Positions 1-6,030 of a DNA stretch of 12,715 nucleotides are shown here, one piece after another; position 1 is the stretch's first letter, and each line of letters begins with the position of its first letter. The DNA is from Candidatus Eiseniibacteriota bacterium (GTDB lineage: Bacteria; Eisenbacteria; RBG-16-71-46), in contig JAHFBX010000044.1 in NCBI GenBank assembly GCA_023249815.1, positions 1 to 12,715 on the forward strand, written 5' to 3'. Below the pieces are notes generated by a model. It was given only the letters and a program-made list of their open reading frames with translations. It was not told the DNA's origin and ran no database searches. The position numbers were made by a program, and so were the translations under genes.

Positions 1-1
1 G

Positions 2-592
2 CTGGCGGCGGACGTGCAGGCGCGGACGGGGGAGGTGGCGCGCGCCGAGGCGGAGTGGGCGAGGCTCTGGGACGAGAGCGGCGGCGACCCGCCGCTCGCC
101 GCGCGACTCGCGTGGAGCGCGCTCCAGCGAGACGACGTCGCCGCCGCGACGGTGTGGGTGATCCGGGGCGAGCGGCTCGAGTCGCGCGATCCCTCGCTCG
201 CGGCGATGGCGGCACGCGTGCGCGACGCGGGCGGCCTGGTGGGAGCACCAGGCCGCGCACTGCCGCTCCGCTCCTGGGAGTGGGCGATGCTGGCGCTCGT
301 GCTGGGCGGCGCGTCGGGTGTGCTGTGGCCCCGCCAGAACTGGGGCGTGGCGCTGCTGGTCCTCGCCTGCGTGGCCGGACTGTGGTGGCCTGCCGAGGCG
401 CTATGGCGCGCGAACCAGCGCCTCGCCGTGGTGCGCGCCAGCGTGCCGTTGCCGCCGGGTGACATCCTGCTCGACCCCGGCCAGGTGGTGCGCGTGGAGC
501 GGCGCACGGGGGACCAGGTCAACGTGCGCGCGACCAGTGACCTCGAAGGTGTGCTGCCGGCGAGTGCGCTGTGGTTCCCGGGTCCGCGATGA
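2..592 (+). CDS. TPR/SH3 membrane protein, BatE-like (C-terminal part)
   Basis: The reading frame is open to the left edge (it reads L-A-A-D-V before the first possible GTG at 14), so this is probably the 3' part of a longer gene; 196 residues are visible. The first 75 or so residues are Ala/Arg-rich helices of TPR type (pattern around EAEWARLW and LAARLAWSAL). Two hydrophobic segments follow (around EWAMLALVLGGASGVLW and VALLVLACVAGLWW) with only a short turn between them. The last 55 residues look like a bacterial SH3 domain (VVRASVPLPPGDILLDPG, then VVRVERRTGDQVNVRA and EGVLPASALWF). TPR, membrane segment and SH3 in that order is the design of BatE, the last protein of the Bacteroides-type aerotolerance (bat) operon. 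This is inference from architecture; the genes upstream that would confirm it lie outside the window. The stop overlaps the start of the PAP2 gene (ATGA). Confidence 0.7.
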   Translation: MAADVQARTGEVARAEAEWARLWDESGGDPPLAARLAWSALQRDDVAAATVWVIRGERLESRDPSLAAMAARVRDAGGLVGAPGRALPLRSWEWAMLALVLGGASGVLWPRQNWGVALLVLACVAGLWWPAEALWRANQRLAVVRASVPLPPGDILLDPGQVVRVERRTGDQVNVRATSDLEGVLPASALWFPGPR

Positions 593-1149
593 CCGCGCTC
601 GCGCGCTCGCTCTTGCTCGCGTTGGCGCTGTCGTGGCCGCTCCAGCCGCTCGACGATGCCGTCCAGAGCTGGATGCGTTCGCACCGTGATCCGTCCGCCC
701 ACCAGGCGATGGACTTCGTGAGTTCCAGGGCCCGCTGGCTGTTGATCGGCGCCGCCGCGACGGGACTGGTCGCCGGCGCGGCGGGACGCGGGTTCGTGGC
801 CGAGCTCGCGGTGGCGCTCGTTCCGGTGAATCTCGTGGTCGAGGGCTTGAAGTGGACGGTGGGGCGGACACGTCCGGATGGCGAGCGCCACCGGCGGAAC
901 TCGTCGTTCCCCTCCAGTCACGCGGCCAACGCATTCGCTCTCGCCGCCGTGCTCACGCGCTGCTGGCCGCGCAGCGCGCTGCCCGCCTGGCTCGCCGCAG
1001 GCGTGGTGGCGTTCTCACGACTGTACCTCGACCGGCACTGGTTCTCCGATGTGCTCGCCTCGGCGCTGATCGCGCTGGCGTTCGCGTGGCTCTCGGCCCG
1101 GATCCTGAAGCGCGGTCAGGAACGAACGGGCACACCCCGAACGACTTAG
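589..1149 (+). CDS. PAP2-family membrane phosphatase
   Basis: A 186-residue protein carrying all three PAP2 signature blocks with correct spacing: K88 to R95-P96 (KWTVGRTRP), P108-S109-S110-H111 (FPSSH), and S143-R144 to H150 and D154 (SRLYLDRHWFSD). H111 is the expected general acid, and H150 the nucleophile with D154. Several hydrophobic segments (about 50-66, 68-86, 112-123, 130-143 and 156-172) make it an integral membrane enzyme. Family members dephosphorylate lipid phosphates such as undecaprenyl pyrophosphate or phosphatidate; the substrate cannot be read from the sequence. The ATG at 589 was chosen because it overlaps the preceding TGA (ATGA), which implies translational coupling; a GTG at 571 is possible but would overlap the upstream gene further. 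It is probably the last gene of its operon, since a hairpin follows the stop. Confidence 0.9.
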   Translation: MTALARSLLLALALSWPLQPLDDAVQSWMRSHRDPSAHQAMDFVSSRARWLLIGAAATGLVAGAAGRGFVAELAVALVPVNLVVEGLKWTVGRTRPDGERHRRNSSFPSSHAANAFALAAVLTRCWPRSALPAWLAAGVVAFSRLYLDRHWFSDVLASALIALAFAWLSARILKRGQERTGTPRTT

Positions 1150-1152
1150 CAG

Positions 1153-1181
1153 CATCGCTTCGCGCGTCGCATCAAGCGATG
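1153..1181 (+). terminator. Possible terminator hairpin after the PAP2 gene
   Basis: CATCGCTT at 1153-1160 is perfectly complementary to AAGCGATG at 1174-1181, with a 13-base loop. It begins three bases after the PAP2 stop codon. There is no T run after the stem, so a classic intrinsic terminator is not proven. Confidence 0.4.
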
Positions 1182-1269
1182 TGCGTGCGATCCGGCGCCC
1201 GCGTGGCGAAGGATTCACACGCGACGCGCGCCCGCCGGCGAGATTGGGGGCCGAAGCTCGTGCGCGTTC

Positions 1270-1278
1270 TGGTAGTCT
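1270..1278 (+). promoter_or_regulatory. Extended -10 promoter candidate for the EIIA-like gene
   Basis: TGGTAGTCT is an extended -10 (TGN plus TAGTCT) 28 bases before the ATG at 1307. No good -35 is seen at 16-18 bases, which fits extended -10 promoters. AT-containing boxes are rare here, and four other genes have a similar box. Inferred by eye only. Confidence 0.45.
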
Positions 1279-1306
1279 GCGGTCGCCGCGAGGCAGAAGG
1301 GAATCC

Positions 1307-1774
1307 ATGGCGATCGCCGAGATCTTCCCGGTCACGGACACCTCGCTCGACCTCCTCGAACTTCGGCACCGGCGCCGCGAAACCGCACTCCACCAGTTCG
1401 TGCAGTCCGCACTCGAACATCGCGCGCTGCGTCATCCCGAGTTGGTCGAGTCGCAGCTCGCGCGCCGTGAGCGCTTGGGCAGCACCGCGCTCGGACGGGG
1501 ATTCGCGGTCACGGGCGCATGGTCGCTGTGTGTTCGTTCGCCGCTCGTGCTCGTGGGCGTCTCCGAGCGCGGACTCGAATGGGACGCCGAGGACGGCGCT
1601 CCGGTGCACGTCGCAACCTGCGTGCTGACGCCAGGCGAGTGCACCGAAGACCTGCACGTGCGGCGCGTCACCGCCGTGGTGGCGGCGCTCAAGCTCCAGC
1701 GCACGCGCCAGCGCCTGATCGACCGGCGCGACCTCGCGTGGCTCGCGAACCTGTTGCGGGAGGTGCCGCGATGA
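1307..1774 (+). CDS. PtsN/EIIA-like protein lacking the phospho-accepting histidine
   Basis: A 155-residue protein with the scaffold of the fructose/nitrogen-type PTS EIIA domain. RERLGST (residues 54-60) matches the family's REKMGST, followed by GRGFAV (63-68), and DGAPV (96-100) matches the DxxPV region. Family proteins read GIAIPH at the active site; here the line is GFAVTG, so the phosphorylated His falls on Gly70. The domain is unlikely to accept phosphate and may be a regulatory or structural relative. The start at ATG 1307 was chosen over the GTG at 1181 because the upstream stretch is low-complexity Arg-rich and a promoter-like -10 sits at 1273. AGAAGG lies about 6 bases before the ATG. 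The stop overlaps the next gene's start (ATGA). Assignment to the EIIA fold is fairly sure; function is not. Confidence 0.75.
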   Translation: MAIAEIFPVTDTSLDLLELRHRRRETALHQFVQSALEHRALRHPELVESQLARRERLGSTALGRGFAVTGAWSLCVRSPLVLVGVSERGLEWDAEDGAPVHVATCVLTPGECTEDLHVRRVTAVVAALKLQRTRQRLIDRRDLAWLANLLREVPR

Positions 1775-2112
1775 GCATGGCGCGCGCGTTCCTCGAACTC
1801 CACGAGCTGGACCAGCTCCTGGCACAGGCCAGCGACCCGGCGCGCGCGGCGCGCTGGCGGAAGGTGGGCTACACGCTCGCGGCGGCCCCGACACTGGTGC
1901 GCGACCGCGAGCGGCTCGCGGTGACGCTCGATCGACGCTGGCTGGGCGTGTACGAGCGCTGCCTCGGCCGCTACGGCAAGGGGCTCTCCACGGTGCGCAA
2001 GCGCGTCTGCCTGGGCTGCAGGCTGACGCTGCCCACGTCGGCGGCGCCGCCGCCCGGCGATGCGCACCTGCACGTCTGCGAGGGCTGTGGTCGCCTGCTG
2101 CTCTGGGACTGA
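1771..2112 (+). CDS. Short C4 zinc-ribbon protein
   Basis: A 113-residue protein translationally coupled to the EIIA-like gene through ATGA. The C-terminus has two CxxC pairs, C80-L-G-C83 and C103-E-G-C106, separated by about 20 residues and followed by GRLLLW. This matches the C4-type zinc ribbon (zf-RING_7) ending of a widespread bacterial family (CxxC, about 20 residues, CPNCGRILY). Ordinary members are near 240 residues with a long N-terminal coiled coil. Here only a short helical stretch (LELHELDQLL, then RWLGVYERCLGRYGKG) precedes the ribbon. The start at 1771 was chosen for the overlap; a longer version from GTG 1519 would run through the upstream gene in another frame. Family function is unclear (nucleic-acid or protein binding proposed). 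Confidence 0.8.
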   Translation: MSMARAFLELHELDQLLAQASDPARAARWRKVGYTLAAAPTLVRDRERLAVTLDRRWLGVYERCLGRYGKGLSTVRKRVCLGCRLTLPTSAAPPPGDAHLHVCEGCGRLLLWD

Positions 2113-2171
2113 GGCCACGCCGAGGCGCTCGCGGCACTCGTTTCGCTCCGGTCGAACCGCGGACTGTGCGC

Positions 2172-2200
2172 TTGCCCCGTGCAGCCGCGACGCCTAGCCT
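2172..2200 (+). promoter_or_regulatory. Sigma-70-type promoter for the lipoprotein gene
   Basis: TTGCCC at 2172-2177 and TAGCCT at 2195-2200 are separated by exactly 17 bases. The predicted transcript start near 2207 leaves a leader of about 50 bases before ATG 2258. Same design as the promoter at 4567-4595. Confidence 0.55.
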
Positions 2201-2229
2201 TGAGTCGATTGCCCGTGGCCTGACCGGGC

Positions 2230-2242
2230 CTCCCGCCGGGAG
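2230..2242 (+). other. Small hairpin in the lipoprotein leader
   Basis: CTCCC-GCC-GGGAG is a perfect 5-bp stem just upstream of the ribosome binding site GGAG (2246-2249) and a TTTT run. It could affect initiation or mRNA stability, but it is short and may be chance. Confidence 0.3.
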
Positions 2243-2257
2243 ATCGGAGCTTTTCTG

Positions 2258-2683
2258 ATGAGTGGATCACGTTCCCGCGCGAGCGCCGTGCTCGCGCTGT
2301 GGCTGCTGGCGAATGGCTGCACCACGCTGCGCGAGATCCCGCGCGGGGACTATGCCCAGCTTCCCGAACGGCGTGGTGTGCGAGTCGAGACGCGCGACGG
2401 ACTGGTCTACGACTTCGACTACGCCTCGGTGACGGGTGACACGCTGACGGGCGTCCGCCACCGGAACGATCTCGAGGGCCCGGTGGACCAGACGGTGAGC
2501 TTCAGCATCGCGCTAGACGACATCCAGCAACTGACGACGCGGCGCTTCGACTGGTACCGTACCGGCCTCGTCGGCGGCAGCGTCGTGGCGGGCGTGATCG
2601 TGGCCGCGCTCGGCGCGAACAACTCGAAGTCGGACGATGGCACGCCATCGAGCGGCGGGGGCAAGCCCGGGGGACCGAACTGA
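2258..2683 (+). CDS. Small lipoprotein with C-terminal membrane segment
   Basis: A 141-residue protein. The N-terminus is a lipoprotein signal: Arg-containing n-region, hydrophobic VLALWLLA, and the lipobox L-A-N-G-C with Cys21 as the lipidated residue. The middle is beta-rich (VETRDGLVYDFDYASVTGDTLTG and the stretch ending ALDDIQQLTTRRF), like small domains that test how a charged surface is presented. A hydrophobic stretch at about 102-119 (TGLVGGSVVAGVIVAALG) could be a membrane segment. The tail is Ser/Gly/Lys-rich and flexible. Function is not recognised. GGAG at 2246-2249 lies 8 bases before the ATG and a 17-base-spaced promoter is upstream, so it is transcribed alone. The next + strand gene is separated from it by a minus-strand gene. 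Confidence 0.8.
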   Translation: MSGSRSRASAVLALWLLANGCTTLREIPRGDYAQLPERRGVRVETRDGLVYDFDYASVTGDTLTGVRHRNDLEGPVDQTVSFSIALDDIQQLTTRRFDWYRTGLVGGSVVAGVIVAALGANNSKSDDGTPSSGGGKPGGPN

Positions 2684-2693
2684 CGCCACTGGG

Positions 2694-2730
2694 AGGCCCG
2701 CGTGCGACGCTTCGCCCCGCGACGAGGCCT
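2694..2730. terminator. Possible bidirectional terminator between convergent genes
   Basis: AGGCC-CGCG (2694-2702) can pair with CGCG (2718-2721) and GGCCT (2726-2730), with a four-base bulge. It lies between the convergent lipoprotein and YfiM-like genes, touching the latter's stop codon. There is no T tract on either strand. Weak. Confidence 0.25.
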
Positions 2731-3118
2731 AGGGAGCGCGACCGCGGATGACGAGCAGCGACAGTCCGAGTCCGATCGCGTCCGCCGCGAGGTCCACGGC
2801 GTCCGCGCCGCCATGGCGCGAGTCCCAGAACTCCTTGCCCGCGCCGAGTGCGAACGTGAGCGCAGCGGAGCCGGCCCGATCACGCATCGCCATCGTGAAC
2901 GCCGAGGCGAGCGCGAACGACAGGCTCGCGTGCTCCATGCGATCCGGGCGGAGGAGGCCCAGCTGCCAGGCGCGCACACGCGGCGGGGGGAACGCGGCGA
3001 GCGAGTCCGCGGCGCGGAGCACGTGCGTCACCGAATCGATCGCGGTGGAAGCGGGCGAAACGTCGCCTCGCGCGCGGCTGGCTACCAGCCCCAGGCACAG
3101 CAGCACCAGGCAGGGCAT
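2729..3118 (-). CDS. YfiM-like (DUF2279) exported protein
   Basis: The only convincing minus-strand gene: 129 residues. The N-terminus MPCLVLLCLGLVASRA looks like a signal peptide, with cleavage possible around A16 to G18. The conserved part has DRMEHASLSFAL (59-70), GAGKEFWDSRHGG (92-104) and DLAADAIG (109-116). This matches the YfiM/DUF2279 pattern of a His in an early helix, KE-xx-DSR-xGG, then DLxxDxxG, which family members share with predicted membrane-associated lipoproteins of unknown role. There is no lipobox here; C3 and C8 are not in lipobox context. The ATG at 3118 was chosen because translation upstream of it is Arg-rich noise antisense to the CCA-type gene. It is divergent from that gene, with only 33 bases between the starts. 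Confidence 0.75.
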   Translation of the reverse strand: MPCLVLLCLGLVASRARGDVSPASTAIDSVTHVLRAADSLAAFPPPRVRAWQLGLLRPDRMEHASLSFALASAFTMAMRDRAGSAALTFALGAGKEFWDSRHGGADAVDLAADAIGLGLSLLVIRGRAP

Positions 3119-3151
3119 CGTGAGGCGCGTGACGGCGGTGCGCGGATCGGA

Positions 3152-3165
3152 GTGAGCGCGCTCAC
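3152..3165. promoter_or_regulatory. Perfect 14-bp palindrome GTGA-N6-TCAC
   Basis: GTGAGCGCGCTCAC is its own reverse complement. It begins at the GTG start codon of the CCA-type gene, 33 bases from the start of the divergent YfiM-like gene. The GTGA-N6-TCAC frame equals the core of CRP/FNR-family operators (TGTGA-N6-TCACA). It may be an operator or coincidence in GC-rich coding DNA. Confidence 0.3.
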
Positions 3166-4570
3166 GTTCCCGTGGACGGCTGAGCACACGCGCCGTCGTG
3201 CCGAGCGCCGGCTGGGCGAGCACGCGTGGCCCGCGGCGCTCCGCTCGGCGATCGAGCGCCTGGAGCACGGCGGACACCGCGCACTCGTCGTGGGCGGCTC
3301 GGTGCGCGATGTGCTGCTGGGCCGGCGCGCCGACCGCCGCTGGGATCTCGCTACGGATTTGCTGCCCGCCACCGTGCGCGAGCGCTTCGAGCGCACCGAG
3401 GGGATCGGAGAGCGCCACGGCACCGTGCTGGTGCTGTGGGAGGGACTCGAGATCGAGTGCACGACGTTCCGTCGCGAGGGCGAGTACGCCGACGCGAGGC
3501 GTCCCGACCAGGTGTGGTTCACGCAGGATCCGCTCGAGGACCTGGCGCGGCGAGACCTGACCGTGAACGCGATGGCGTTCGACATCGGCCGCGGCGAGCT
3601 CCTGGATCCGTGGGACGGTGCGCGCGACCTCGCGCGGCGGACGCTGCGCGCCGTGGGCGAGCCGCTCGACCGTTTCCGCGAGGACGCGCTCCGCCCGCTG
3701 CGCGTCGCGCGCTTCGCGGCCGTGCTCGAGATGGACGTGGCAGCCGGGACGCGGGCCGCGCTCGGCGGCGTGCGCGACCGCGCCGTTCAACTCGCGGTGG
3801 AGCGCGTTCGCGACGAACTCCAGAAGCTGCTCATGGCACGCCGGCCCTCGGTGGGGCTCGAGGTGCTGCGCGAGGCCGGGCTCCTGGACCTGTGGCTGCC
3901 CGAGCTCGCCGCCTGTCGCGGCGTGCCGCAGAACCGTTTCCATGCGTACGACGTCTATTTCCATTCGCTCTACTCCTGTGACGCGGCCCGCCCCGACCAC
4001 GCGGTCGTGCGCTGGGCCGCGCTGCTCCACGATATCGGAAAGCCCGGCACGCGCGCCGAACGGGCGGGGGAGGGCACGTTCCATGGCCACGAGCAGCACG
4101 GGGCGCGGCTCGCCGACACACTGCTCCAGCGGCTCCGCTTCCCGAACGCCATGCGCGAGCGCATCGTGCACCTCGTGCGCGAGCATATGTTCGACTATCG
4201 CCCGGAGTGGAGCGACGCCGCGGTGCGCCGCTTCGTGAGCCGCGTCGGCGCCGGCGCGGTCGCCGAGCTGTTCGACCTGCGCATGGCCGACGCGCTCGGG
4301 AACGGCACCCGTGGCCCTGACACGCAGCGCCTCGCCGCGCTGGCCCAGCGTGTGGACCGCGTGCTCCAGTCCTCCACCGCACTTCGCGTGGGCGACCTGC
4401 GCGTGAGTGGCGAGGACGTCATGCGCGAACTGGGCGTGCCGCCGGGTCCCGAGGTCGGCCGCGTGCTTGCGGACCTGCTCGCGGAGGTGATCGAGGACCC
4501 GGCGCTCAACACGCCCGAGCGACTCGGGTCCCGCTTGCGTAACCTCGCGGACGAACGCCGGCGTCCTTGA
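3152..4570 (+). CDS. cca: CCA-adding / poly(A) polymerase family nucleotidyltransferase with HD domain
   Basis: A 472-residue class II nucleotidyltransferase. The head domain has GGSVRD (48-53), IECTTFR (101-107), RRPDQVWFTQD, and EDLARRDLTVNAMAFD (129-144). The neck reads RFREDALRPLRVARFAA (174-190). A C-terminal HD phosphohydrolase domain has LLHDIGK (H293-D294) and HGHEQHG. Such enzymes add CCA to tRNA 3' ends or poly(A) to RNA; the sequence alone does not decide between them. One feature is odd: the metal-binding DxD that usually reads DWD or DxDxAT here reads R63-W64-D65, so the first catalytic Asp is missing. The GTG at 3152 was chosen because the open frame upstream (from 2702) is antisense to the YfiM-like gene and not protein-like; CGGA lies just before it. 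The -35 of the next gene overlaps its stop codon. Confidence 0.9.
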   Translation: MSALTFPWTAEHTRRRAERRLGEHAWPAALRSAIERLEHGGHRALVVGGSVRDVLLGRRADRRWDLATDLLPATVRERFERTEGIGERHGTVLVLWEGLEIECTTFRREGEYADARRPDQVWFTQDPLEDLARRDLTVNAMAFDIGRGELLDPWDGARDLARRTLRAVGEPLDRFREDALRPLRVARFAAVLEMDVAAGTRAALGGVRDRAVQLAVERVRDELQKLLMARRPSVGLEVLREAGLLDLWLPELAACRGVPQNRFHAYDVYFHSLYSCDAARPDHAVVRWAALLHDIGKPGTRAERAGEGTFHGHEQHGARLADTLLQRLRFPNAMRERIVHLVREHMFDYRPEWSDAAVRRFVSRVGAGAVAELFDLRMADALGNGTRGPDTQRLAALAQRVDRVLQSSTALRVGDLRVSGEDVMRELGVPPGPEVGRVLADLLAEVIEDPALNTPERLGSRLRNLADERRRP

Positions 4571-4595
4571 CCCGGCCCTGACGCGTCCCTATCTT
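4567..4595 (+). promoter_or_regulatory. Sigma-70-type promoter of the prenyl synthase-rsfS-argS cluster
   Basis: TTGACC at 4567-4572 and TATCTT at 4590-4595 are separated by exactly 17 bases, the best promoter match in the window. The -35 box overlaps the stop codon of the upstream gene. Transcription would start near 4602, about 42 bases before ATG 4644. Confidence 0.7.
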
Positions 4596-4643
4596 GCATC
4601 GCGCCTTTTGCCTTCGCACGTCCTCCCCGGACCCTGGATCCTC

Positions 4644-5636
4644 ATGAGCGCCGACCCGAGCATCCTGGCCTTGCAGCGGCCCGTCCGCCGGCAACTGGAC
4701 CAGGTCCAGAATCGCCTCAAGGGCCTGTTCAAGACGCCCATCCCGATCCTCAACGAGGTGGGTGGTCACGTGCTGGCCACGCGCGGGAAGAAGTTTCGGC
4801 CGACGCTGCTGCTGCTCACGGCCAAGCTGCGGGGGCATCTCGGCGAGGACGCGGTGGTGTGCGCCACCGTCGTCGAGCTCGTGCACGCCGCGGCGCTGAT
4901 CCACGACGACTCCCTGGACCGGAGCCAGCTTCGCCGCGGCATGCCCACGGTGAACGGCCTGTGGACCGACGAGATGGCGATCATCATGGGCGACTACCTC
5001 TACGCCCAGTCCATGTCGCTGCTCGTGGACAATGGCCACAACCAGGCCATGAGCATCCTCGCGCGCGTGGTGAGCGAGATGTCGTGCGGCGAGGCGCTCG
5101 AGTTCCAGCACGCCTACGACCTCGACGTCACGGAAGCGCAGTACGAGGAACTGATCCACGCCAAGACGGGGTCGCTGATCGGCGCCTCCACCGAGATCGG
5201 TGCGGGCTTGAACGGGGGTGCCCGTGATCTGCGGCGCCGCAAGCGCTACCGCCAATTCGGCGAGAAGGTCGGGGTCGCGTTCCAGATCGTGGACGACCTG
5301 TTCGACTACCTGAGCGATTCCGAGGCGACCGGCAAGCCGGTCGGTTACGACCTCGCGGAGGGCAAGGTCACGCTGCCTTTGATCGCCGCACTGCGTCAGG
5401 CCACCGGCGCCGACCAGCGCCGGCTGCGCAAGCTCGCCGGGCGCAAGCGCTGGACCGCGGCGCAGTGGCAGTCGCTGCTGGCGCTGATCGAGCGCACGGG
5501 TGGCTTCCGCTACGCTCGCGAACGGGCCGCTGCGCTCGCCGAGGAATCGCGCGTCATCCTCGCGGGTGAGCCCGCGAGCGCCGCCCGCCGGGCCCTGGAC
5601 GCCGCGGTGGACTACGCCGTCCAGCGTGACCACTGA
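4644..5636 (+). CDS. Long-chain polyprenyl diphosphate synthase
   Basis: A 330-residue trans-prenyltransferase that would condense isopentenyl diphosphate onto allylic diphosphates for quinone side chains. The landmarks are in order: GKKFRP (48-53), first Asp-rich motif D88-D89-S-L-D92 followed by RSQLRRG, second motif D217-D218-L-F-D221, and GKPVGYDLAEGKVTLPL (230-246). Length and motifs fit the octaprenyl/heptaprenyl synthase (IspB/HepT) group; chain length cannot be stated without modelling the pocket before the first motif. The ATG at 4644 was chosen because it follows the predicted transcript start at about 4602; the upstream TTG at 4608 would add 12 residues of no family similarity. Its ribosome site is weak (GGA at 4637). 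It opens a cluster with rsfS 19 bases downstream. Confidence 0.93.
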   Translation: MSADPSILALQRPVRRQLDQVQNRLKGLFKTPIPILNEVGGHVLATRGKKFRPTLLLLTAKLRGHLGEDAVVCATVVELVHAAALIHDDSLDRSQLRRGMPTVNGLWTDEMAIIMGDYLYAQSMSLLVDNGHNQAMSILARVVSEMSCGEALEFQHAYDLDVTEAQYEELIHAKTGSLIGASTEIGAGLNGGARDLRRRKRYRQFGEKVGVAFQIVDDLFDYLSDSEATGKPVGYDLAEGKVTLPLIAALRQATGADQRRLRKLAGRKRWTAAQWQSLLALIERTGGFRYARERAAALAEESRVILAGEPASAARRALDAAVDYAVQRDH

Positions 5637-5655
5637 ACCGGACCGAGCGAGCGTC

Positions 5656-6030
5656 ATGAGCCGGGCACGCCGCGACCACGCGCTGCCTCCGACCGCGCTG
5701 TTGCGCGTCGCGGCGGAGGCGGCCGCCTCGAAGAAGGCCACCGACATGGTGGGGCTGGACCTCACCAGCCTGGATGGCGTCGCGGATTACTTCCTGATCT
5801 GCTCGGGCTCGAGCGAACCTCAGGTCCGGGCGATCGCCGAGGAGGTCGAGGACAAGCTCCGCGAGCGCGGCGCCCGCGCCTGGCACGTCGAGGGCCGCGA
5901 GGGCCGGCGCTGGGTGCTGCTCGACTTCGTGGACGTGGTGGTGCACGTGTTCCACGAGAAGACGCGCGAGTACTACCTGCTCGAGCGGCTGTGGGGCGAT
6001 GCGGGGAGGGTGGACCTTGGTCTGGAATGA
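5656..6030 (+). CDS. rsfS: Ribosomal silencing factor RsfS
   Basis: A 124-residue RsfS/DUF143 (Iojap) protein. The family line is clear: KKATDMVGLDL (26-36), VADYFLICSGSSEPQVRAIAEEV (42-64), then EGREGRRWVLLDFVDVVVHVFHE (79-101) and YYLLERLWGDA (106-116). RsfS binds ribosomal protein uL14 on the free 50S subunit and blocks joining of 30S, slowing translation when nutrients are low. In many bacteria it sits by nadD; here its neighbours are a prenyl synthase and argS. The ATG at 5656 was chosen because the upstream frame (from 5500) overlaps the prenyl synthase coding region. The last codons overlap the argS initiation region. Confidence 0.95.
   Translation: MSRARRDHALPPTALLRVAAEAAASKKATDMVGLDLTSLDGVADYFLICSGSSEPQVRAIAEEVEDKLRERGARAWHVEGREGRRWVLLDFVDVVVHVFHEKTREYYLLERLWGDAGRVDLGLE
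6005..6009 (+). promoter_or_regulatory. Shine-Dalgarno that places the argS start at TTG 6017
   Basis: GGAGG within GGGGAGGG (6003-6010) lies 7 bases before TTG 6017 and inside the end of rsfS. The in-frame ATG at 5999 lies before this site and has no clear Shine-Dalgarno of its own, so TTG 6017 is the better start. Confidence 0.6.

Noticed and set aside
2140..2165. tRNA T-loop-like GGTCGAACC
   Set aside because: No acceptor, D or anticodon arms around it.
2702..3151. N-terminal extension of the CCA-type gene
   Set aside because: It is antisense to the YfiM-like gene, Arg-rich and without family similarity; GTG 3152 fits the domain start.
3119..4186. Upstream extension of the minus-strand YfiM-like gene
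   Set aside because: It is antisense to the CCA-type coding region and has no domain character; the signal peptide begins at 3118.
4506..5765. Minus-strand open frame of 419 codons opposite the prenyl synthase
   Set aside because: Shadow of a gene with all its catalytic motifs on the + strand.
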